Notes: a model not told the origin generated them from the letters alone. Positions 23,361 through 31,480 are shown, counted from the first letter of the stretch. The stretch: DNA of 34,486 bases from Candidatus Solibacter sp. (GCA_025361425.1 JANYAH010000186.1:1-34486), one strand, 5' to 3'. Numbers and translations are program-made.

Positions 23361-24482
23361 ATGTCCGTCAACGTAGCCAATCAAAAGCTGTTTGTGAAGT
23401 CCTATTTCGCGTCGTCTGTGGATGAAGGGATGGCGCAGGCGCGCGCGGACCTGGGTCCTGACGCCCTGCTCCTGAACACCCGTGAGGCGCCCCCGGAAGC
23501 TCGGCATCTGGGCGAATACGAGGTGGTCTTCGGTGTGGCTTCGGATGTACGCATCCCCTCGCCCACGAGGGGTGGCGATGCCGTTGAGGATCTGCGGCTG
23601 CGCATGGAAGAGATTCGCGACCTGGTGACTCGGATGGCGACGCCCAGCCGTCCGCCCGCTCCCGGCACAGGCCGGCTCGAGGAATCGTTGATCGACGCCG
23701 GCATCGAATGGGAAATGGCGCGGGAGATCAGTGAAAAGGCATGGCAGCGCGCCAGCGCGCGCACCCCGCTGCAAATTGGCCGGCGGCACCCCGCTGAACC
23801 GGATCCCGATACGGTGCGCAGTGAAGCGCTGGAGGAAATCAATAGCCGCTTCGAAGTGGCGCCGAAACTGGAGCGCATCACCGCACTGGTCGGCCCTCCG
23901 GGCTCCGGCAAGACCACCACCATCGTCAAACTCGCGGTTACGCACGGTTTGGCGGCTGGCCGGCCGGTTCACCTGCTCTCAGCCGATCACTACCGCATCG
24001 CCGCAGTGGACCAGATGCGGACCTACGCCGCCATCCTTGGAGTTCCCTTCCAGGCCTGTGAAACCACGGTGGCGCTGGCGCACGCCATCAATGCGGCGCC
24101 GGATAACGCACTGGTTCTTGTGGACACGCCGGGATTCAGCAGCGCCGCCCTGGAAGAATCGGCCGGCGACCTGGCTGCGTTCCTCAGCGGACGTCAAGAC
24201 ATTGACACCCACCTGGTTTTGACGACGTCGATGCAGCCTCGGAGTCTGCGGCGCATTGCCGACAGCTTCGAGGTATTCCGTCCGTCCAAACTCCTGTTCA
24301 CGCGACTCGATGAGACGGACGCTTACGGATCAATGTTTTGCGAGGCAGCGCGGCGAAACCTGTCGCTCTCGTTCGTGACTGACGGCCAATTAATCCCCGA
24401 AGATCTTGCTCCCGCCTCCAAACAGCTGATAACCGATTCTCTGGCCCATGAATTGCCTAAAGGAGTGCGGGCAGTAGCTTAA
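23361..24482 (+). CDS. flhF: SRP-like GTPase FlhF
   Basis: 373 aa. The N-terminal region has the FlhF motif VKSYFASSVDEGMAQARADLGPDALLLNTRE (about 12-41); the NG GTPase domain starts at about 160 with the P-loop GPPGSGKTTT (178-187), then SADHYRIAAVDQMRTYA, LVDTPGF and TRLDE (about 315). It places the flagellum at the pole in polar flagellates. It ends 7 nt before fliA; the usual partner FlhG (MinD-like) is missing at this place. Confidence 0.95.
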   Translation: MSVNVANQKLFVKSYFASSVDEGMAQARADLGPDALLLNTREAPPEARHLGEYEVVFGVASDVRIPSPTRGGDAVEDLRLRMEEIRDLVTRMATPSRPPAPGTGRLEESLIDAGIEWEMAREISEKAWQRASARTPLQIGRRHPAEPDPDTVRSEALEEINSRFEVAPKLERITALVGPPGSGKTTTIVKLAVTHGLAAGRPVHLLSADHYRIAAVDQMRTYAAILGVPFQACETTVALAHAINAAPDNALVLVDTPGFSSAALEESAGDLAAFLSGRQDIDTHLVLTTSMQPRSLRRIADSFEVFRPSKLLFTRLDETDAYGSMFCEAARRNLSLSFVTDGQLIPEDLAPASKQLITDSLAHELPKGVRAVA

Positions 24483-24489
24483 GATCTTA

Positions 24490-25254
24490 ATGTCAATCGG
24501 TCAACTTGCGTATGGTCACCAGTACGACGAAGATGCAGCGCAGGGGCGCGAATTTCTCGTACTGCAGCATCTGTCGCAGGTGCGCACGATTGCGAGGCAA
24601 ATCCACAACCGCTTGCCGGATAGTGTGTGCCTGGACGACCTAGTCTCCGCTGGCGTCGTCGGCCTCCTCGCTGCCGTCGACAATTTCGATCCCTCCTACA
24701 ACGTCCAGCTGAACACCTACGCGGAGCGGCGCATCCGTGGCGCGATCATGGACAGTCTGCGCGATCTGGACTGGGCTCCTCGTGAGACCCGGAAACATTC
24801 CAAGATGATTGAGGATGCGATTCACCGGGCAAGGCAACGCTTTGGGCGAGAACCCTCGGATGACGAGATTGCCTCGGAACTGGGTGTCACACCCGATCAG
24901 CACCGTCAATGGCTCAATGACGCACAGGGCATCGACCTGCAGCGCCTTGAGTCCGGCGGCGACGGGCAGCCCGATTTGCTGCAATTCCTCTCAGACGAGG
25001 GCGAGAGCCTACCGTCGCGCCTGTTTGAGCGTGCGGAACTCGAGCGCGTCCTGACCCTCGCGATCGAGCGGATACCGAAAATCGAACGGACGGTCCTGCA
25101 CTTGTACTATTTCGAAGAGCTCACTCTTCGAGAAATCGGGACCGTGATGGGTATGCACCTTTCCCGCATCGGGCAGTTGCGGGTCCAGGCCGTTCTGCGG
25201 CTTCGCAGCCACCTGGACAAGGTGTGGACCTCTGTGCCAAGGAGCAAGCATTGA
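24490..25254 (+). CDS. fliA: RNA polymerase sigma-28 factor FliA
   Basis: 254 aa. Sigma region 2: HLSQVRTIARQIHNRLPDSVCLDDLVSAGVVGLLAAVDNFDP and LNTYAERRIRGAIMDSLRDLDWAPR (2.4); region 3: IEDAIHRARQRFGREPSDDEIASELGVT; region 4: RIPKIERTVLHLYYFEELTLREIGTVMGMHLSRIGQLRVQAVLRLRSHL. Length fits FliA (about 240). It transcribes late flagellar genes until held by FlgM, encoded at 27993. The TGA overlaps the TTG of the next gene. Confidence 0.96.
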   Translation: MSIGQLAYGHQYDEDAAQGREFLVLQHLSQVRTIARQIHNRLPDSVCLDDLVSAGVVGLLAAVDNFDPSYNVQLNTYAERRIRGAIMDSLRDLDWAPRETRKHSKMIEDAIHRARQRFGREPSDDEIASELGVTPDQHRQWLNDAQGIDLQRLESGGDGQPDLLQFLSDEGESLPSRLFERAELERVLTLAIERIPKIERTVLHLYYFEELTLREIGTVMGMHLSRIGQLRVQAVLRLRSHLDKVWTSVPRSKH

Positions 25255-26015
25255 AGTCGGTTCTTAGTGCATGGTTGGAAAATCTCGCGTCAGCGATTGA
25301 AAACCTCAGCGGCGCCAAACCCCATATTCAGCCCGCGATCTCAATCGAGGCAAAGTCTGTGCCATCGGAGCTGTTCTGGTGGGAGCCGGCTCTGGGCGCT
25401 ACTGAACTGTCCGTCTGGGTCGGCGCCGAAGCGTCCGTGCTTGAGGTGCTGGGATCCGCCGCCTCAGCCGCGGGGGCAATCGGCGATCCGCCTCTCCGGG
25501 ACACTCAGCAGAGCTACCAGGAGCTGCTGCAACTTTCCTGGCAAGGCGTCGAAGGTGCCGTTGGCGGCGGCCGTTTGACCACTCCGCCGCTGGACGCGCA
25601 ATGGTTGCGTATCCCGGTCGAGATGCCCGGTGCGGGTGCCATTCACCTGTTTGCCGCATGTCGCGAGACGCGCAAGGAGACCCGAAAGCCAAAACCAGAC
25701 CGTCCACCGCAGGCGCGCACAGGCACCACTCTCGACCTCCTGCTCGACACGGAAATCCCAATTACCGTGCGCTTCGGCAGCACGCGGATGTTACTACAGG
25801 ACATCATGCGCTTAAGCCCTGGCTCGGTTGTCGATCTGAATCGCGATATGGATGAACCGGTCGATATCATGGTAAACGGTCGCATTGTGGCACGCGGCGA
25901 TGTCGTCTCCCTCCAGGGCAACTATGCGCTCCGGGTCACCGAAATTCGCGAACGCCGAAGCTTGCCGCTCCGCGGCGGCGCATCCAGCGGCGAATCCGCT
26001 AAGGGAGCCAGATAA
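25251..26015 (+). CDS. fliN: FliN-like C-ring protein with a long N-terminal extension
   Basis: 254 aa from TTG 25251, chosen because AAGGAG lies 6 nt upstream and the codon overlaps the fliA stop; a GTG at 25224 is the alternative. The C-terminal 80 residues are a SpoA/FliN domain: LDLLLDTEIPITVRFGSTRMLLQDIMRLSPGSVVDLNRDMDEPVDIMVNGRIVARGDVVSLQGNYALRVTEI. FliN usually has about 100-150 residues; here about 155 residues lie in front, with a compact alpha/beta look (WEPALGATELSVWVGAEASVLEVLG, QSYQELLQLSWQGVEGAVGGG). This could be a CheC/FliY-like part, but I do not see its phosphatase motif. FliM is not in the window. Confidence 0.85.
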   Translation: MKSVLSAWLENLASAIENLSGAKPHIQPAISIEAKSVPSELFWWEPALGATELSVWVGAEASVLEVLGSAASAAGAIGDPPLRDTQQSYQELLQLSWQGVEGAVGGGRLTTPPLDAQWLRIPVEMPGAGAIHLFAACRETRKETRKPKPDRPPQARTGTTLDLLLDTEIPITVRFGSTRMLLQDIMRLSPGSVVDLNRDMDEPVDIMVNGRIVARGDVVSLQGNYALRVTEIRERRSLPLRGGASSGESAKGAR

Positions 26016-26401
26016 TGAATCTCAACTGGATCTTGAGCCCTGTCACAGTCTACGCAGTCCTCGCGATGGCATTAATCGGAACACTGGTCTTGTTCATCAC
26101 GGCCAAGCGGGAGATTCAGCGAGCGGTGCGCGCAGCCCGCGACGCGCGGGAGTCGGTGGACGGTGCCTTACAGGAGATGTCGGTGGGAATTGAGCAGTTG
26201 CGAACGGAGATGAGCTTGCCGGCCCCTGTTTCGGCACCCGCCGCAGGACCCGCGCTCAACCTGACGAAGCGCGCTCAAGCTTTGCGGATGCTGCGCCGGG
26301 GAGAATCAGTCCAGAGTATCGCCAGTGCCTTGTGCGCTCCCCGCAATGAAATCGAACTGCTCGTGAAAGTCCAACAGCTCAAGGGTCCACCCCTGCCCTG
26401 A
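26015..26401 (+). CDS. Membrane-anchored helical protein with C-terminal HTH-like segment
   Basis: 128 aa. Its ATG lies 1 nt after the start of the previous stop region (TAATG overlap). A membrane helix at about 12-30 (TVYAVLAMALIGTLVLFIT), a helical stalk (about 31-68), a Pro/Ala linker, then TKRAQALRMLRRGESVQSIASALCAPRNEIELLVKVQQL (about 86-124), which looks like the helix-turn-helix of DUF2802/DUF6115 proteins found at the ends of flagellar operons. Function unknown. It ends the large + operon, 17 nt from the converging activator gene. Confidence 0.75.
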   Translation: MNLNWILSPVTVYAVLAMALIGTLVLFITAKREIQRAVRAARDARESVDGALQEMSVGIEQLRTEMSLPAPVSAPAAGPALNLTKRAQALRMLRRGESVQSIASALCAPRNEIELLVKVQQLKGPPLP

Positions 26402-26418
26402 TTGACTTGCGACCAGCA

Positions 26419-27822
26419 TCAGCCGGCGAGCAGAACGCGGTTGGCCATTGTGTCCAGGCTGCGCAGCTTCATGATCAGTGTTGTACGCTTCATTCCCAGC
26501 ATTCCAGCGGCGTTGGTCTTGTTGCCTCCCGCCTTATGCAACGCACCTTCCAGAAGAGAGCGCTCATAACTGGTCACCGCGGTCTCGAAGTCCAGGGCTT
26601 CGTGAATCTCGGGCGCGGGTGCGGGAAATTGGATCATTGCCAGTTTGGCGCCGGCCGAACTGGTAAATCCGAAATCGGACGCGTTCAAATAGACTCGATC
26701 GCCACTGAGCACGACTGCCATCTCGACCGTATTCTCCAACTGCCGGACGTTTCCCGGCCAGGGTGCCCCCTCCAAAACACGCAACGCCTCCGGAGCGACG
26801 GTTCTTAACGGGAGACCTTCCGCATCGCAGACCTTCTTCACGAAGTGACGCTTTAACAGAGCAATGTCGCCGCGCCGCTGGCGTAACGGCGGCATCTGTA
26901 ACGGCACTACGTTGAGACGGTAGTACAAATCCTCGCGAAAGCGGCCCTGCCGCACCAGATCGAGCAGATTGGCGTTGGATGCGGCAACCATCCGAACGTC
27001 GACCCGAACGGTTTCCGAGCTCCCGAGGCGCTGAATCTCCCGCTCCTGTAGAACGCGCAGGAGTTTGGCTTGCAGCGCCACCGGCATGTCGCCGATTTCG
27101 TCCAGAAATAGCGTGCTCTTGTGGGCCTGTTCGAAGCGTCCAACGCGGTGGTTCACAGCACCGGTAAAGGCGCCTTTCACGTGGCCGAAAAGCTCAGCCT
27201 CTAGCAGGTTCTCCGGCAATGCGCTGCAGTTGACGGCGACCATGGGCAGATGCGCCCGTGGGCCGGCCATATGCAGCGCCCGGGCTGCCAGTTCCTTTCC
27301 GGTTCCGGTTTCGCCCGTGATCAGGACCGTACACCGGCGCGCGCCGACCAGCCGGATCGTGTTCTCGACGTCTTGCATCGCCGGGCTTTCGCCCACCAGC
27401 AATCGCCGCCACTCTTCCCGCTTATCACCGCCTTGATTCCAGGTCGTTTCCTTGCGACGCCTTTCCTCCACCGCGCGCTCCAGGCACTCTCTCAGCGCGT
27501 CGGGAGAATCCGCTCCACTGAAGCAGTGGTGAGCACCCAACCGGATGAGACGGACTGCGTCTCCGGCTGTCATATCCTCTCCTCGAAAAACAAACGGAAG
27601 GAGAGCGTCAAGGTGTTGCAACAACTCCAGTACCTCCGCAAAAGACACGTCCGGGATGGCGCCGGCAACCAGCGCGCAGTCCATTCTCTGAGTGGATAGC
27701 ACCTCGTGAGCTTCGGCAAGAGTGTTAACCCGGCGCACGTCGAAATCGGTTAGGATCTGATGCCACTCGCCGTCCACGGGAATATCAGGGCTGAACAGGC
27801 ACAGGAGTTTCAACAAGGGCAT
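26419..27822 (-). CDS. Sigma-54-dependent activator with a degenerate receiver (FleQ/FlrC-like)
   Basis: 467 aa from ATG 27822. Residues 1-125 have receiver-like secondary structure but lack the phosphoryl Asp (CALVAGAIPD where DxxLxDxxxP is expected) and the conserved Lys (CFSGADSP in place of xxKP). AAA+ domain (about 140-370): Walker A GETGTGKE, sigma-54 loop GAFTGA, Walker B LFLDEIGD, sensor motifs PWPGNVRQLEN. C-terminal Fis-type HTH: LLEGALHKAGGNKTNAAGMLGMKRTTLIMKLRSL. It remodels sigma-54 polymerase; in this context it is a flagellar master or class-III regulator, active without phosphorylation like FleQ/FlrA (inference). Confidence 0.9.
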   Translation of the reverse strand: MPLLKLLCLFSPDIPVDGEWHQILTDFDVRRVNTLAEAHEVLSTQRMDCALVAGAIPDVSFAEVLELLQHLDALLPFVFRGEDMTAGDAVRLIRLGAHHCFSGADSPDALRECLERAVEERRRKETTWNQGGDKREEWRRLLVGESPAMQDVENTIRLVGARRCTVLITGETGTGKELAARALHMAGPRAHLPMVAVNCSALPENLLEAELFGHVKGAFTGAVNHRVGRFEQAHKSTLFLDEIGDMPVALQAKLLRVLQEREIQRLGSSETVRVDVRMVAASNANLLDLVRQGRFREDLYYRLNVVPLQMPPLRQRRGDIALLKRHFVKKVCDAEGLPLRTVAPEALRVLEGAPWPGNVRQLENTVEMAVVLSGDRVYLNASDFGFTSSAGAKLAMIQFPAPAPEIHEALDFETAVTSYERSLLEGALHKAGGNKTNAAGMLGMKRTTLIMKLRSLDTMANRVLLAG

Positions 27823-27992
27823 ATAGTGACCTTTATATATTAAGTGGATCAAATTTCACTAGCCGTCTTAGGCATATCCCTCACTATTAACCCTTGGCAG
27901 GATTTCACCGTTCGCCTTTGTTTACATTGCAAATTTTTGAAAATGGCGCTATTCCTCTAGTTGGCACCGAAAATGTACGAAAACCAGTCGAT

Positions 27993-28316
27993 ATGGATTT
28001 GAAGATTAACGGTCAAATTCCGAATAACGCCTCCAGCGCACTGGCCGGACGACCCGAAGGCATGGGCGTTCCTGTAGGTCCTGGGGGCAAGCACCGGCTG
28101 CAATCTGTGGGCGCGATTGGTGCGGACCGCATCGAGATCTCTTCTCTGACCGAACGAATCGCAGACGGACTGAGCACGGACTCGGCGCAGCGGTCAGACC
28201 GCGTGCGTCACTTCGCGGCCCTGTATTCCAGTGGCCGATATTCGCCGGCTCCGAGCGACGCGAGCCGGGCACTCATTACGCACGCCCTCGCTAACAAAAC
28301 CTCGGTAAGCGCATGA
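27993..28316 (+). CDS. flgM: Anti-sigma-28 factor FlgM
   Basis: 107 aa from ATG 27993. MDLKINGQIPN begins as FlgM usually does, and the sigma-binding C-terminal half is IEISSLTERIADGLSTDSAQRSDRVRHFAALYSSGRYSPAPSDASRALITHAL. It holds FliA inactive until exported through the finished hook. No clear ribosome site precedes it. Stop and next start overlap (ATGA). The 170 nt upstream, shared with the activator gene, is unusually AT-rich and holds only imperfect promoter matches. Confidence 0.9.
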   Translation: MDLKINGQIPNNASSALAGRPEGMGVPVGPGGKHRLQSVGAIGADRIEISSLTERIADGLSTDSAQRSDRVRHFAALYSSGRYSPAPSDASRALITHALANKTSVSA

Positions 28317-28687
28317 GCACCGCGGCCGAAATTCAACAGGCGATCGGGGCAGCCAGGTCCCAGGTTCGTGCTGCCGGGGATGCGTGGGCTGTCGGCAACT
28401 TCCAACGAATCGTGGAAGCAGTCACATTCCTGCCGTCGGCGGTCGAAATCGTCCGCCGGGCCAATGAACTATTGCTGTCCGCCTCTCCGACTGTCCGGCG
28501 GCAAGCCCAGACGCACGCCGCTGCGCTCGCAGGCGAGGTGACACAACTCGCCCGGTTGCTCGATAGCTCGGCAGCCTTTTATCGCGGCATCGCTACTAGA
28601 GTTCAAGGCGCTGGAGCTGCTTACGACTCCTGCGGATTGGCCGCCGCCCCGCCCGAGTCTCCCAGATCGGCCGACATCGAGGTTTAG
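28313..28687 (+). CDS. FlgN-like helical protein (putative FlgK/FlgL chaperone)
   Basis: 124 aa, almost wholly helical and Ala-rich (EIQQAIGAARSQVRAAGDAWAVGNFQRIVEAVTF; ANELLLSASPTVRRQAQTHAAALAGEVTQLARLLDSSAAFYRGIA). No strong family motif, but size, helicity and position between flgM and flgK are those of FlgN, the export chaperone of the hook-filament junction proteins. Translationally coupled to flgM; flgK follows after 5 nt. Assigned mainly by context. Confidence 0.65.
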   Translation: MSTAAEIQQAIGAARSQVRAAGDAWAVGNFQRIVEAVTFLPSAVEIVRRANELLLSASPTVRRQAQTHAAALAGEVTQLARLLDSSAAFYRGIATRVQGAGAAYDSCGLAAAPPESPRSADIEV

Positions 28688-28692
28688 CCCTT

Positions 28693-30117
28693 ATGAACCT
28701 ACTGGCTTCCCTCCGTTCTTCAGGCAACGCGCTCGCAGCCTTTCAGGACGCGCTCGGAACCGTCCAGAATAACATCAGCAACAGTTCCACCCCGGGATAC
28801 GCGAAGCAGCGCGTGAATCTCGAGGCCCAGCCATTTGACGTGGCCGGAGGTCTCGCCGGAGGTGTCGCAGCCCGTGGATTGGACAACTCCCGCAACGAAT
28901 TCGCAGATGAGGAAGTACGCCGCCAAGTGAATACGCTCGGCCGCTTCGAGGCGCAGTCGGAGGCGGCATCCGGCATCGAAAAACTCTTCGATGTTTCCGG
29001 CACTACTGGACTCCCGGCCGCGCTGAACCAACTTTTCAGCAGCTTCTCTGCCTGGAGTGTGAATCCCCGCAGCACCTCGGCGCGCCAGGCGGTCCTGGAC
29101 AGCGCCGGACAGTTCGCCGATCAGGTGCGCGGCCTCGCGGGTTCCCTCAAACGCGTCTCGCAGAACCTCGATCGGCAGATCGCCTCCACAACGGAGCAGA
29201 TCAATAGTCTGGCCACCCGGGTTCAGCATTACAACGTCGAGCGGCGCAAACTGACCCAGCCCGATCCCGGCCTCGATGCTCAGGTGCACTCCGCACTGGA
29301 ACAACTCGCGCAACTAGCGGACTATACCGCGGTAAAACAGAATGACGGCACGATCACGGTACTGGCTGGGGGTGGTTCGCCGCTGGTGATTGGCGAGAAC
29401 CAATACTTTATTTCGGCCGATGTGTCTTCTGGGGGGACTCCGGGCAATGCACTGGCCCCGCCATCGGCGCGCATCCTCGACTGGCAGGGTAGAGAGATTA
29501 CCGAGCAGATCACGGGCGGACGACTGGGGGGCCTGCTGGACGTGCGCAATCGCGTCCTGGCGTCGATTACCGGAGACGCACAGCAATGCGGCACCCTGAA
29601 TCGTCTGGCGCAAGGTCTAGCCGATACCGTGAATCAGATATTCCAGTCTGGAACGGTGAGCCCCGATGCCGGCGCCGCGAGTGGTGCGGCGCTCTTTGTG
29701 TACGACGCCTCCGACCCGACCGCCGCCGCCGGCAATCTGCGGGTAAATCCCAATCTGACGACAGCGCAGTTGGCGCCGGTCGATTCCGCGGGTAATGCCA
29801 ACGGAAATGCGATCCTCCTAGCCTCCCTATCAAATGCGAACACGGCCGCGGGCAAGATCGATGGACTCGGTCCAGTGGCATTCCTTTCCCAGATCGCGGC
29901 GTTCGCGGGACGGGAAAGCGCGGCTGCCGCGGACGGCGAACAGTCTCAGCAACAGGTAGCGGCGCAGGCGCGCACCTTACGGGACCAGGTTTCGGGAGTA
30001 TCGCTGGACGAACAGGCGATTAGCCTGATCCAATTCCAACGCAGTTATCAAGCCACCGCGCGTGTGTTGACTGTGCTAAGCGACTTGACGCAGACCACTA
30101 TCGACTTGATCAAGTGA
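28693..30117 (+). CDS. flgK: Hook-filament junction protein FlgK (HAP1)
   Basis: 474 aa. N-terminus LRSSGNALAAFQDALGTVQNNISNSSTPGYAKQRVNLEA is the FlgK/flagellar rod-type helix with 'NNISN..TPGY'; C-terminus VSGVSLDEQAISLIQFQRSYQATARVLTVLSDLTQTTIDLI is equally typical. The middle contains the FlgK domain (LNQLFSSFSAWSVNPRSTSARQAVLDSAGQFADQVR). Exported late substrate that starts the filament. Directly followed by flgL. Confidence 0.96.
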   Translation: MNLLASLRSSGNALAAFQDALGTVQNNISNSSTPGYAKQRVNLEAQPFDVAGGLAGGVAARGLDNSRNEFADEEVRRQVNTLGRFEAQSEAASGIEKLFDVSGTTGLPAALNQLFSSFSAWSVNPRSTSARQAVLDSAGQFADQVRGLAGSLKRVSQNLDRQIASTTEQINSLATRVQHYNVERRKLTQPDPGLDAQVHSALEQLAQLADYTAVKQNDGTITVLAGGGSPLVIGENQYFISADVSSGGTPGNALAPPSARILDWQGREITEQITGGRLGGLLDVRNRVLASITGDAQQCGTLNRLAQGLADTVNQIFQSGTVSPDAGAASGAALFVYDASDPTAAAGNLRVNPNLTTAQLAPVDSAGNANGNAILLASLSNANTAAGKIDGLGPVAFLSQIAAFAGRESAAAADGEQSQQQVAAQARTLRDQVSGVSLDEQAISLIQFQRSYQATARVLTVLSDLTQTTIDLIK

Positions 30118-30129
30118 TTAGGTAACTTC

Positions 30130-31050
30130 ATGCTTCTCCCGCTCAAAGGAACCACCGACAAATATCTGGCTGACCTGAGCCGCGTGCAGGCGACCATGGA
30201 TGTGGCGCAGCGGCAAGTGTCCTCCGGTCTGCGCGTGCAGCGTGCCTCCGATGACCCCGCGGCCGTGAATGAAATCCTACAGTTGCAGGCGGATATTGCC
30301 GCCAACCGGCAGACACAAGCGAATTTCGACCAGATAACCACCGAAATCGGTAGCGCCGATGGCGGTCTCCAGTCGGTCATCCAGCTGATGGACCGTGCCG
30401 TGGCCCTCGCCACTCAGGCGGGCGGCCCCGCGGCAACTGCGCAGCAACGCACGGCCATGGCGGAGGAAGTCAGCGGCTTGCAGCAGCAGATAGTAGGGAT
30501 TAGCCAGTTTACCGTGAACGGCCGTTATATCTTCAGCGGGGATCAGGACTCAAAGCCCGCGTATGTGCTGGACGCGGCACAACCGAACGGAGTCCGGCAG
30601 ATGGCGGCGGCCGCATCCACGCGCGTCATTCGCGACATCAATGGAACTTCGATTTCGGTGGCAAAGACAGCTACTGAGATCTTCGACGCGCGCAATCCGG
30701 ATGGAGCGCCGGCAGCCGGCAATGTGTTTGCCGCGCTAGGCAATCTCCTCACCGCACTGAAGAGCAATAACGACGCCGGGGTGCAATCGAGCGTGACCGC
30801 ACTCAAGAGCGCCGGCGACCACGTGAATCTGCAGTTGGAATTCTATGGGGAGACCTCCACACGGGTGATCCAGGCTCAGAATCTGGCCAAGAAATTCCTC
30901 GTGGACCAGAAGACGGACTTGAGTAACACCCGCGACGCGGATATAACCGCGGCCGCCATTCAACTGAGCCAGGCGCGAATGCAGCAGGAGGCATCGCTCA
31001 CGAGCCAAGCGAAAATCTCCAAGCTGAGCTTGTTCGACTATCTGGCTTGA
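30130..31050 (+). CDS. flgL: Hook-filament junction protein FlgL (HAP3)
   Basis: 306 aa. N-terminus YLADLSRVQATMDVAQRQVSSGLRVQRASDDPAAVNEILQLQADIAANRQTQANFDQI has the flagellin/FlgL D0-D1 pattern; ISQFTVNGRYIFSGDQDSKPA is the FlgL-specific FSGxxxxxxP element; C-terminus QARMQQEASLTSQAKISKLSLFDYLA is typical. It begins 12 nt after flgK. The TGA stop is in the inverted repeat at 31048-31076. Confidence 0.95.
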   Translation: MLLPLKGTTDKYLADLSRVQATMDVAQRQVSSGLRVQRASDDPAAVNEILQLQADIAANRQTQANFDQITTEIGSADGGLQSVIQLMDRAVALATQAGGPAATAQQRTAMAEEVSGLQQQIVGISQFTVNGRYIFSGDQDSKPAYVLDAAQPNGVRQMAAAASTRVIRDINGTSISVAKTATEIFDARNPDGAPAAGNVFAALGNLLTALKSNNDAGVQSSVTALKSAGDHVNLQLEFYGETSTRVIQAQNLAKKFLVDQKTDLSNTRDADITAAAIQLSQARMQQEASLTSQAKISKLSLFDYLA

Positions 31051-31076
31051 TCCGGGGGTAAGGGATTCCGGGATCA
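31048..31076. terminator. Inverted repeat between convergent stops (flgL and the 98-aa gene)
   Basis: TGATCC (31048-31053), which includes the flgL stop, pairs with GGATCA (31071-31076), which includes the stop of the minus gene. The loop is 17 nt and Gly-rich in G. No T tract; a weak bidirectional terminator at best. Confidence 0.3.
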
Positions 31077-31370
31077 GTCGAATTTGGATTTCGCGGCCAG
31101 GTGAGCCAGAAGCCTAACGCAGAGCCGGATCTGCGGGTTTGATTCGGCCGGCGCGGACAGATCCTCACAATCGATCATGCGCTTGGCGACCGCCGAAAGA
31201 AGTTCCAGGCGCTCATCCGGCCGGTCTCGGGTGACATCGGAGCAGCCAAGCTGGCAGCTCGATTCCAGCTCTTGACGGAGCCGTGAAGAGTCGCCGCAGA
31301 TCCAGGCGTGCAGAATAGCCTCCGCGTGCCGGGCGGACGCTGAGGACGGGCTAAGGGTTAGAACTTCCAT
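31074..31370 (-). CDS. 98-aa protein of unknown function in the flagellar cluster
   Basis: Read from ATG 31370 because the earlier ATG at 31385 lies inside a putative -10 element. The protein is helical and Ser/Leu-rich (ARHAEAILHAWICGDSSRLRQELESSCQLGCSDVTRDRPDERLELLSAVAKRMIDCEDL), with four Cys and no membrane segment. I do not recognise a family. It is the only gene on the minus strand between flgM and flagellin, transcribed divergently from flbD-motA-motB, with 128 nt between the two starts. A role as a flagellar regulator or chaperone is speculation. Confidence 0.55.
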   Translation of the reverse strand: MEVLTLSPSSASARHAEAILHAWICGDSSRLRQELESSCQLGCSDVTRDRPDERLELLSAVAKRMIDCEDLSAPAESNPQIRLCVRLLAHLAAKSKFD

Positions 31371-31381
31371 ACTGTAGCTTC

Positions 31382-31411
31382 TCATCGGCGGAATACATAC
31401 AAACTTCTAGT
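31382..31411 (-). promoter_or_regulatory. Candidate sigma-28 promoter of the 98-aa gene
   Basis: On the minus strand ACTAGAAG, 14 bp, GCCGATGA. Read the enterobacterial way it is AGAAGTTT-N11-GCCGATGA, 13 of 16 matches to TAAAGTTT-N11-GCCGATAA by eye. The -10 is 11 nt from the chosen ATG, which would give a very short leader. Confidence 0.5.
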
Positions 31412-31451
31412 ATCTTTAGTATTACTTTCCCCTCGCTTTTGCAGAAATTAA

Positions 31452-31480
31452 CTTAGAAATCTCAGGGCGATCTCCGATGT
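31452..31480 (+). promoter_or_regulatory. Candidate sigma-28 promoter of flbD-motA-motB
   Basis: CTTAGAAA (31452-31459), 13 bp, TCCGATGT (31473-31480). The -35 octamer and spacing are identical to the flagellin promoter at 34271. flbD starts 18 nt after the -10, with GAGG at 31487-31490. Confidence 0.5.

Noticed and set aside
27960-27977. TTGGCACCGAAAATGTA before flgM as a sigma-54 promoter
   Set aside because: The -24 is perfect but the -12 lacks the invariant GC (ATGTA), and the start would fall about 7 nt before the ATG. Kept as a possibility only.
27987-27994. GTCGATAT at the flgM start as a sigma-28 -10
   Set aside because: It overlaps the ATG itself and has no TAG-type -35 element.
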